NCBI RefSeq assembly: GCF_037975245.1
Contig: NC_092565.1
Location: 19,201,999 to 19,265,998 of the forward strand
Direction of reading: 5' to 3'
Source of the DNA: Apostichopus japonicus
Lineage: Eukaryota > Echinodermata > Holothuroidea > Aspidochirotida > Stichopodidae
Length of the DNA stretch: 64,000 nt
This document shows, piece by piece, positions 48,204 to 60,100 of this stretch. Positions within the stretch are counted from its first letter, which is position 1; every line of letters begins with the position of its first letter. Made by a program: the position numbers and the translations under genes. The notes under the pieces were generated by a model. It saw only the letters and a program-made list of their open reading frames with translations. It had not been told where the DNA came from and did not search any database.

Positions 48204-51200
48204 CTAGAGGCCGTAAATTTCTTTAAGTAGAGGCGGCGGCCCTGGATATTGGGGATCGTCCATGAGCATAAACTTTTGTACTTGTTGTATGTGCTCTAGC
48301 ACCAGTTGTCTGAGGTCCACTAACAAGTGCAGAAGTCGAGGCAAGAGAATCCTATGGTTAGCGTGAGTCTGTCGAAGCTCCTGTTCCAAAGCCTCTAAGA
48401 TAACTTCTTGAAACTTTTCCACTTTGCCTCTCTCTGCTAGATCGTCTCTGTCTGTAACCAAAATCAGATCGAGAGGAATCTTAGGTAAGTGACATGAACA
48501 CATTTTAATATTTATCATATTATATTTAATACATATACCGGTGACGGTGGCCGAGTGGATAAAGGCGGTGGCATTTGAAGCAATGAGGCTCAGCAATCGG
48601 GAGGTTCAAGGTTCGATCCCCGGCCAGGTCATAGTATGGTGGGTGTTCCATCCAAGAGCAATCTATGTTTCTTCCCATCTGTTGAATTAAATTGTTGAAT
48701 TGGAAGCCACCTAACGTGAAAATTGTAATCCATAATCCATAAGCCATTGCAGCCTTCTCCCTCATTCGTGGTCGCTAAGTGTATGTCGTAAAAATAACTG
48801 CCTGATTATTATTATTATATTTGTTCTTGTCATTTAACAAATATTTCTCTCATACCTAAATGGAGAATGGGGATGGGAAAAGGAAGATGGGGTGGGCAAA
48901 GGGGATGGAGTGGGTGGGATGGGGTGGGGTGTGGTGTGGTGAAGGCCTGCATAATGATTTTCCAGAAGTGACCTCATGGAAATGGTGTGAGTAGAAATAT
49001 GACCTTTCCTTTCTTCAAGGGATTGTAACAGAATCCAACAACTTTTTAGACTGATTTTTGGGTGACTTCTGATTAGAACTTTATACTCTAATCTAAAAAA
49101 CTACAATCAAAGTTCAAACAAAGAATCTTGTAGGTACATGAGCTATTGGGACCACCAGTATGTAGTTTTATTTACCTTTAATTTAATTAATCTCCACATA
49201 CATTAATAAACAAACATGTTTATCTTAATCTTACAATCAGGTATAACACCAGCAGTCAACGACTCTAGTCCGTTACAAAGTTCAAACATATTCTACTTCT
49301 TTCAACTAATATCTCAAACTGTGTTAGGCGACGTGACATGTTCATGTAGACGTGATCTAGTCGGCTCACATAATAAACTCTACATTCAGAATTTCAAGTT
49401 TTAGTATGTATTCAACAACGAAAAACATTCACAAACTAACAATCTAACTTGCAATGACTGCCTAATCATCTCAGTGCCCAAAGGTTTCCTGCAAAAGACA
49501 TTATCATTACCACGACTCCGCAAAAGGCAAATTTAAAAGAAAATTGAAGGCACAACTGACAGGTGGATACAGTTTTAGTTTGAAAACACAGCAAACGTGC
49601 CATTTGTTCTGAACACATATATATCAGAGAAATGCAATTAACCTTCAGGATGGGAAATTTATTTTACCAATCCCCCTCCCCCTTCTCCCCCCCCCGCAAT
49701 AAATTAGACTAACAGAGTACTAGAAGTGAGAGTAGGCATAAAACTAGTAGCCAAAGACAATGGTTCGGTTTGTTTCCCCTTTACATAACTGTTGTGAATA
49801 ATGGCTGTAATGATGAAAGCCATCATACAATGCATAGATCTGTGTACATCTGTGCAGCTTCTTCCAGGTTTCAGGCAGCACAAAATATTGATCAAACAAT
49901 CAATCACTTTAAGTGTAATCTCACATCAAATTCAATACTCTCAGAAGTCAAAATTTCTTTGGGGAGTATCTAGTCCTGTTTGTATGCATTGTATTTTACT
50001 AATGCTTATTTGATGACATTTATATTAATAGATGTGCTTATCACAAACTTAGCAAATAGAGGAATCCATAAAAAAAAGCTTTGCAGAAGATGGCTCAGAT
50101 GGGAGTTATTCCTATTCAAAGGTTTCCTTGTTTGATCACTCAAGTGATGCTGCATATCAAGTCTTTTATGAGATATAATTGCACTACTGTGTTATACTGT
50201 ACATTGTCATTTCAAGTAATAAGATATATCACTCTTTGAAAAGAATGCACTGTACATGATCACATGGCAACTGGGATTATGGCTGTCGCATTTTACACTC
50301 TGTCTAAAACACAGTGAATTTTTCAAATGTTGTACTTTATATGATGGAGGGAAAACAGACATCAAATATAGCTCTCTGATATATTTTACCACTCTCTTGC
50401 ATCTATCCGATTATTGAGAAAGTCCCCCCCCCCCCCCGATGATCACATTACTGGCAAATCACTTCAGAGTATTTAAAATGTTGTTTGTAGTCATGTCATG
50501 GTAATAATAAGCTGAAATGGGACACAAGTATTGGAACTGAGTTTACAAAGTGATTTAGATAATAGTGTGCATAGTTAAGTGTATAAGTGATGTGCTGAAA
50601 TAATATATCCCATAACTGGCCCAAACTGTGAAATGCCCATGCCCACAAGAAAGTTGCCTAGTGATGGCACATTAATTGAAAGGTGCGATCCCACTAAAGC
50701 AGTGCCTCTCAAGGTTACAGATCCAGTCTGCTTTCCTTGTGTAAAGACAAATATACATGTCAACCTAGGGCAGAAATCCCCCTTCCTCCTACCCGTAAGA
50801 GTCCAAGGTGAGTGAACCATAGGTGACAGCAGACTGAAACATAAAGGATCGGGCTTGAGATAGGGGGGCCATTGATTCATTGATTAGATATTGATTAGTT
50901 ATTGTGTAATTACAATACAATAGAGTCCAAAACAATAAAGTTATAAAGAAACGGTGCGGTTACAAGATTAATTTAGTGTGAGATCTTGTGAAAGGAAGCA
51001 CCCTTAAAAAAAGAACCCAAGGGGTAATTTCTAGTAGAGTTCCCCCCCCCCCAAAATTTTTTTTTTTAAAGTAGGAACAGAAGAGTTAAAAGGTAATCAC
51101 GTTAGCAAAGATATGTCAGTATTAATTAATTGGCAATTAACATATTTCATTTCCTTATGGTAAGAAAGAAAAAACTTTTAACCCTCATTGCTTATACTGA

Positions 51201-54112
51201 CAATAGCGCACTAACAAGAAAAAAAAACACCTTTACCCTGAATAATTAGATCGACTTACCAGGAGCAGCCAAAGCTAGGACCGAGAAGAGAGCCAATTCT
51301 CTTTCGTTGATGTTTAACTTCTTAATTTTTTCAAAGAATTTGACCTTATCCTTCAGGTAGACGAGGTCTAAATCTTGCATGATCTGTTTCTTAATATAAA
51401 CGCCCTCTAGTGGGAACCACATGGCATCTGCGATGTACCTCGACGAAGTAGCGATCATGGCGATCTCGAAAGCAGCATCTCGAAGCAGACAAACCTTCCA
51501 AAGACAAAAATTGAAAATGTGATCACAATAAATTTCTTTCATTTTCTTCCCCCCTTCAACTTCCTCACCCTGACCTAAACAAATCACTTAACTGACAGAA
51601 GTACATTACTTACCACTATTGTTGAATACATATTCATTTCTGAGGAAAAGGATGCACTTTCAATCAAAGGAAAAACTGCATGTCCCAGTTGCAAGAAGCT
51701 TGCAAAGCTTGAGTCTGTTTTGGTGAAATTAATATTTAAGGGGCATATAATGATGGGGAAAGCATTTAAAGGATTGGTTCAGTTGTCATTCATGTTTATG
51801 TTATATGAAAGAGGACAATAAAAGAAACACAATGGTGAAAAAAACTGTTCAAATATCTTTTTCGGTTAAAGAAATATTCAAGTGTAAAGTTTTATCAGAT
51901 TGTGTAGAAACTGCTGAAATCTGACTAGCTGTGATGTCACATCCTCACATTCCTGAAAAGTCTTTGTTTTTTTCTCTAAATATTTTGTGAGATTTCATGA
52001 CTTTCAACCAAAAGATATGTCAGGAGATCTCATATTTGTCAAAGGAAGTATTTGAGATTAAACATCTGAAGAATTTTTTATTACATTATTTTCAAATGTG
52101 TTAAAAGTATGAACTATCTGGCTAAGTAAAGCCAAATGAATGACAACAGGGGACAATTATCTGAATCTGTCTTCCAGTTTGGTTCTGATACCACAAAAAT
52201 CATTCATTCATGTAAAGGATGATCATATTCTTTCACTGCATCTGAACTTTGACCATGCCTCAAATTCAGGAGACTGACAGCTAAATGCCAATATTCTTAA
52301 CATGTAAGGATTCAAGGCAATATAAACAACAACAGTTTGACAAGGAAAACATCAAGCCTTTGGAAAACTTTGATGACATGTTGACATCACACACCATCTA
52401 CTATCGTTTATCTCAAATGGTCTGAGAGGTTCTACCTGGCACTACCCAGGCTATCTTCCAAACAGATTTACAAACAAGATACTGACATAGGGAGTGACCA
52501 TACTGTGGAATATTCTACAACACTGTATATCAATTTCAAAGGTTATAAATTTTTTGTTTACGTGCGAGTAAATCAACAACGACAAACAAGGAATGCAAAG
52601 TTATATGACAAAATTTGACAAGAATAAAGAAATCATTGACCAGAATGAGATTACAGCATTACCTGGTAATCTTTGGGTCACTAGTCTGAATCCCATTATC
52701 ATTCAAACAAAACTTTACAATTTATATCATTTTTTGTTTATTATAATTTACTAGAAAAAAATAATGTCTTATGCATAAAACTACATCACAAGTATAACAA
52801 GTTTGCCCATTTTTCATACCAGTGTGCTATGTAATACCAGATAAATTGTTGCCCGGAAATTATATCACGTCCCCTGAACTTGTCGAACTGACTGCCACCA
52901 GACTATTATATGCTAGTAAGTCAGATAATGGTCACTCGTGTTAAAACGTCCAAGCATTTACTGCCACCCTTGGGACAATTGCCCCTTCTCTTAAGTTATC
53001 TAAATTGACAATTCTTGTAATTCTGTGTATAAATTTGGAGACCCAGAACCTCAACCAGAGCAGTTCTGAGAAAAATTTTGCATTAATTTGATTATATGCT
53101 CAACCTGGGTGAGGGCAACACTGATCAACTTAGGCCGGATTGTCTTGATATATAGATTCGTAACTACCTGCATCGCCCACCATGAACCACATGACCTCTG
53201 ATCACAGAAAATATTTATATAGGGTAACTTTCAGTTTAACCCTCTACTTGATCTCAAATAACCTTTGGCTTCAAAGAAATACATTAGGCAACCCTCCACT
53301 AGTATTAATTGGGTTTTAATCTCTATGAGTGGGATACTAACAAGCCAACGAGGAGTCCTTGAGCTATTGTTTCGACCATTCACTTGACTTGTTTCTGGCA
53401 TTTCGGTAATTTAGTACCGTGTGCTGGGCTGGATCAAGTTCTCAATTTTCATATGCAATTGGATTTCGTATAAAGAGCTCGTATGCTGGAGTATGGTTTC
53501 TCTTAACAGGAGAGACATTATTACAAGATATGTGACGTTAGTATGTTAACGTATGTTGAGGTGCTGTATCATGCATGCACCAGTTTTCATGCCTGTTTTC
53601 CTTTCATTTCCTATCTCGTATTTGAGCACAATGGGAGCGATAAAATTACTGGAAACTAAAAGGGAAACCTCAACAAAGAACACACAAAAATACAAAGAGA
53701 AAAGGAGGCATAAAAATGATGAGGCTTTGCTAACTACAGATCCAAATCACTATGGGGAGGAAAATTATTTATCCAACGGCCTTAAGGCCATATGATCTCA
53801 GACAGTTCTCCATAACAACCAATGTGCAATGGATAGGATATAAGCAAAGTCAAATTACCTATGTCTAATCCCAAATCCCCAAACCCCTAGTCTACCTCAC
53901 CCAAACATCATTTCTTTAGCCTCCATTCACTCCAAGAAAGTCACATTTGCAATCTTTACCTGGTCATTAAGGTCTAGGTTTCGAAACTCGGCCAGTTTCT
54001 TTGCAAATTTGGCTAATCCTTCGACTACCGCGAGCAATGATTCTGTGCAGTATTTTGCAATGTCCTTGGCTTCTGTTAGTTCCTGCATTGGTTTTGTATC
54101 TTCGATGTTTTC
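48204..54112 (-). CDS. PPAR ligand-binding domain exons
   Basis: Exons 53960-54112, 51260-51494 and 48204-48451 encode helices H3 to H12. The NLDLNDQ motif (H3-H5 signature) ends the first of them. The middle exon carries [18 protein letters not shown] and the H7-H9 region. The last runs through the dimerisation helix ([19 protein letters not shown]) to AF-2 ([10 protein letters not shown]). Introns interrupt at phases 0, 1 and stop. A SINE lies just upstream of the last exon, at 48541-48790. Confidence 0.9.
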
Positions 54113-57100
54113 CTTTAACGAAAAATTATGTGAAACAGCAGTTACGTCGGTGATTTGAAGGGGGAAACTAAAAATGTATGTATAAATTAGAATAAGTAGC
54201 ATTGATTTTCTGAGTCTGCAAAGGATGCATAATTTGTGGAAAAATTTGTATAGAAAAGGACTATCCCATCCTCATCCCCTTTTCCTACCCTTCCCCCCCA
54301 CCCCCACATACAGTTACATACTTTTAATTGCAAATCTTGCAAATTTCAGCTTTTTGTTATTTTCCTCAACCTGTTTTCCAAAATAAGATAAAACAGTAAA
54401 CAGCATAAAACACTAGTGTGTACAGGAATACAAATATTCTTAATGCATGTCAATTTTTTTTTTTTTTAAGTACAAGACTAAATGACATTAATACCAGTTT
54501 TACATCCATCATCTATGTTAAGACTTGGTATGTGTGTTCTTACATCAGTTTTCCGTATTGTTTAATGACAAGTGCCTTCCTTGCAAGGTCATATCTAATT
54601 CATCATGGCTAGTTGATTGATGCTCTAGCATTTTCAAAACTCTGCAAAAACTTTCCACTGATATGAACATATACCAATCAACCCCAAAAAGTTGGCATCT
54701 ATAGCCCATTGTCTTAATCTGTCCATATAATCACAAATTTGCCAAAATAAAAAACCACTCTGTAAGATCAACAAACATGTGACTACATTGTTCTCATTTT
54801 CTCATAACAGACATGGTTACGTAGTTCTTGTCAATAATTTGTAAGTTTTGTCACTTTTAGGACACAAAGTAATTCCACTGTCAAAGTAAAAATTTGGCTT
54901 GCAGCAAGTCCCAAACAGTGCTTCTAATAGAAGAAATGGTTGTTTTATAATACTAGTACTACATGCATAGGCGTAGGAGCCCAATTTGATTTGGGGGGGC
55001 TGTAACGACTTGCCCGAAAAATACAACCAAAATGTTTCACGCGCTTTACGCGCGTTCAACATGTTAGTTTGCATATCATATTCGTGTGCATCGCATGCCA
55101 ATAACATACAATCATTTTCCGACATAGTACCCTTCCATATTGGTTACAATTATTGGGAAGTCGTTACAAAAATAATGATCCTAACAATATCAATTTAATG
55201 TTGTAAAACACATTGCAAATTATTTTTCTTTCAGTAGGTACCCGAGAAATTCTCAGCATATTGCCCGAATTTTCACAAAAATATAAATTGGTTGGGGGCT
55301 GCAGCCCCAGCCCCCCCTCCCGCCTCCTAAGCCTACATGTAGCCTACACAGTGATATAGTATTATATATAGTACTGCATGTGGCTTACACAGACTCTGTC
55401 TATTGGGAGGACGTAAACAATACTACCTCAAAAGGTTTCTCTTCCATAAGATTTCCCACTTTCATGGTGTAAATCACTTCACAGCCAACTGAATGTTCAT
55501 ATAACCTTTCTGTCTGGTAGGTTAACAGATTTTATGTTTTTTTCTGTCTCCCTTAGCTTAACAAACATCGCATATATCCCGCCTATATACTGGTATATAT
55601 GCCACACTGTTGTAAACACATTGTACAATAACAGCTCAATGAGCTCTGAGTGCAGTTGAAGATTTTTGACTTATCATCAGGTGGTTGTTATTACAGATTC
55701 TGATTTGCTATTTAATATCAATAGCAGGAGTGCAAATTTAATGGAGGAAAGAATTGACTTTTGCAACTTAATAACCGTCCTTAGACTGCGAAACCCTTTC
55801 GTTTGTTCAAAGCATACTAAAGGAAAGTTATGTACCAAAATTTAATGAACTGAATATTACGTGGTGATTCTGTTTTGACACTTTGCAATATTAATACTTA
55901 TAATATGGAGATAACTGTGAAGGTGACGTTACCACAATAGTGGCAAGAGTCTAAAAAGAGGTTGGGGGGGGGGTTGGGGAGGGTTGGGGGAGTGAGGAAG
56001 GTTCTGTAACGGTAGTAAAACCTGAAACTAAAAATGTTTTTAGTCTCCTACAGCCTTCCACCACCCTCTCCCCTTCCTTCCCTGACAAATTTGGTGGGCA
56101 ATATTGTACATATAACATAGATAGGTTACAAACTATGATCAACTATGTAATTCCTGTACATAAGAAGGAAGGAAGTAGTGAAACTTGAAGTTATCAACCA
56201 GATACAGCCTTCGACAAAGGAGATGCCTGAATGAGCTGTGTCTGTATTGATTCAACTTCAAGAAAACATTTCATTACCAACTCTCTTTCTATGAAATTGT
56301 TAACAGTGACCAACGCAAAGACTCACCTGTCCATCCTCGGTCTTCACCCTGTACGTAGATTTAGCGTGAGGTAAGAGTGTAAATTTCTCCTTAAATATAT
56401 CGGAAAAAGCCTCGTGTACCCTGTCTGTGAGTTCTCTGAGTTCAGCTCTGTGTTTATCTTCTTCTGTGGCGTCGTTCTCTTCCTCTCTAATCTCTTCAAG
56501 GAGTCGAATTCTCTCCTCTCGTGGCATACGGCCGAATCTTGAGGCTGCCAATGTCAACAAAATTAGGACGGAATTGACAAAGATTTAATAGATGACGGAT
56601 ACCTTACAACGAATTAAATAAATGAGCTGAAAATACTGACTATAATTACTGAGATAATCTGTATAAAACCACATACATGGTATTATTAGATATGTATGAG
56701 AGGAAAATGCAAGAATTCAACTCTTTATCCCAGTCCAAACTTTACCAAATGACAAGCTTAAGTGTCGCCTCACAAACCCAACATTCTCACACTGCTGTCC
56801 CCTAGGGATATCTGGTAACTGTTTTAGCACTGTCACTTATGGTCAACCACAGCACCTGTGCTATGGTACCCACAACAGGCCAAACAAGCAATGGGAAAAG
56901 CCCAGGAATTATGGAAATCCCAGCCCCAAAAATCACCCAAACTGGAAAAGCATACTTATCAGGATGATAACAAAACTTTTCATAGATGATTATGGCTTAA
57001 AAAGAAATAACTATTACCAAGAATGACGATAGGTAAAGAAAAATTAGTTCAGTTAAGAAAATGCAACTGAACACTTTGAGTGGTAGAAGGGAGGCAGCTG

Positions 57101-60100
57101 GGTGACCAGTTGCCAAGGATGTGTACATATATATATTTATACATAAATACATATATATATAGAGCTAACATGTTATCAGAAGGAACAGCAAGAGTGCTAA
57201 AGTTGTGAGGAAAAGGTAAGTGAGGACACAAAGTGCATGTGTAAAAGTGGAATGCTTTCTTTTAAACCTAGGCCTACATCTCATTTTCATACAAAAAATT
57301 TCTGGTTCATAATGTGTTCGGTTCTATTCATGACAGTGTTGGAAAGGCTATAATATACTTGGTTTTACAATGGTGCATTATCAATGAACTGATAACCAAT
57401 TGGAACTGGATTAAATGGTGCCCTTTACATTGGTCACATAGAAGCAGACCCAACCATAAACATTAGCTCATATGGTAGAGATGTTTATGACAACGACAAC
57501 GAATAAAAACTCCCTAAAATAGTCAAGAAAACTCTTCTTCTTTTTAGGAGATGCAGTGGCTTAAGAGTGATGTCTGGGAGCTGCCATTTTACCATTGAAG
57601 TGTGATGTCATAGTGCCATAACGTACAGAAATCTCTCGTATTCTAAATCTAGTTTACCTTTTGCTAATTCCTTGTCACATTTTCATGGTGAAAATAAACA
57701 GTATTGTTACTGACATCCATGCCAGTACAAAGTAATGTTAATTATTAAACTTTATCATTCTGGAAAAAAAAAACTTTTGCAAAAGAAAATAAACAAAGTA
57801 CTTACAGAAATGAAGGAAAACATTGAAAATTTAAGCACTAGCCGTTCTGTCATGTCATGTTTAGACTTGCTCAAGTCTTTGACCTAATCACATGACGGAA
57901 CACTTAAAACTAATCTCCTAAATTGAAAGTTGGAAACAGATCATATCTTAGCAGTTTGGAGAACTTATCCCTCATGATTAATGGACGAGCATGCCTATCG
58001 CCAGGGTAATAGTGACGATGGTTCGGTTTTCTTCTGTCTCCTTTAAGTTTGCCCAGGTTTATAAACGTCAGAGAAAACCCTAAAACCTAACACACGCACA
58101 ACACAGTAGAACATACCCAACCCTAACAACACTAGAACATACAGGGAAACATACAAACTTGGCATACCAATGTTCCAATTGTGCATAATCATGATATTAA
58201 TTAACTCATCAGTAACTTCTATTCTTTCCTGGCTGATAACGAGTGTCATTGTCATGTAAAACCTGTTGATAGCTAATACTTGTTTCCTTAATAGTGTGTG
58301 ATCAATTATTATTCTACGCCTATACTGATAAAACAGCAAACACCTCATGCATAGCTTAATCAGCTGCAAACGCAGTAAAACCCACTCTGCTTGACTAATA
58401 AGTACACACATGCCTAATTAATTCTCCACTGATTCTATCAATCTATTTCAACAAAGTTAAAATTAAAATACAAATAAATATAAGCTTTGTATTGTTTATC
58501 TTGCGATTGGTTTTCAAATCCTTTTGTCACCTCTGAGATATTAATCACGGGTTAAGGGAATTGAAACGGTTACACTTTGATTAAACCTCAATATCATGCG
58601 ACCTCTATCATGTGAGAATGTGACCAGCTTGAATAAAAACCAATATGCCAAATTTGCCATGAACCAGGAAAAACTAACTTCAAGCTCCCCTATCTTCATG
58701 AATGAATCCTTCCACATACAAAACATGCATAGGTATACACAGAAAAACGCTAAACATAGATCAACATAGTCCATTAATAGATATTGAAACGGGGTATCAA
58801 AAACTCCCATTGAAAGTAATTTACTTTTATATCTGTTTCTCAGCATAAATATTTACATGAAATGAGGACAAGAGTAGAACCAATAAAGCACAAAATATTT
58901 TTTTTTATTGAATCAAAAACTTTTTATCACTGATATATTATCCCATTTACAAGGCAGCTGATTAGCTTACATTGTCCATTTTGCATTATGAATATTCATA
59001 AATGTGTTTCGAGCATTTGAATGTGTGTTTGTTTGAGCTTTCATATTTGCAAACTACATCCATGTCAACTACTTATGAGCTATATACACCAGACTTGTAG
59101 TGTCCAGAGTATGAGTACAATGGTCAGTGTATGAGTACAATGTTCAGCATATGAGTACAAAGCCCAAAGTACAAGTATGAGTACAAGAAGTTTGCAAATT
59201 TGGGATACAAGTACAAGTTTGAGTACAAAGTCACTATAGTAGGAGAACAAGTACAAAGCACAAAGTACCAGTAGGAATACATTAAACTTGCAAACTTGGA
59301 GTACTTAAAAGAGTTTTGAGTAGGAGTACAAATTCCTGAGTACCAGTACATGTACGGAAAAGCTTTACTCGGGTACGAATAAGAACTCGGGTACTTCAAG
59401 TCTGATATGCACTTTATCAATGTAAAAATCTCCAGATGTACAACAATCATGGCACTCAAACTTTATGATATCAACTAGACACACATATATTCTACATCCA
59501 ATCACAAAACATAGATGTAAACAAAATCCATGTGAGCACGCATATGCTGACCCCCTCCCCCCTACACCCCCATGTACGCTTAAATCATACATTTTCATGA
59601 CACCCAAAGACAACAAATTTTGTTGTAGATGTGTCTCATGTGCACTGTATCTTTATTGATCCGGTTAGGTGTAGCTTTCAGTACTAAACTAGTGTTAGGC
59701 TACTAACTAGTGTTAGGGTATGACTTACCATCATGTGACATGCCAACCATCAGACACTTTTGAAACCTGCAATACTGGCATTTGTTCCTAGTTGTGACAT
59801 TTATCTTACATGGCTCTGTCTGCAGATACGGGCAAGGTTTGTAGGTCAGCTTCATGCGGTAAGTCCTTCGGAAGAAACCCTGTTACGAATAGAGAATAAG
59901 TTATAGCTATTACACAAAATGAAAGCAGCATTACACATAAAATAATAGACAGTATACAAAGTTTGGGATGAATATAACGACTTCCACTACAGTTTACACC
60001 AACACTTGTCGGGACGATAGATATTTGATCCAAATTTTTAATTCTAAAAGAAGAAAGTATTAAAGTGTTTTATTTCTGCAAATTGTTCAGCTCCTTTGAA

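Noticed and set aside
53553-53795. 80-codon plus-strand frame in a PPAR intron
   Set aside because: Antisense to the gene, with no family motif and no supporting splice or regulatory signals.
58043-58846. Two minus-strand frames of 101-122 codons with hydrophobic content
   Set aside because: No splice signals, start context or domain pattern; the composition is typical of AT-rich intron sequence.
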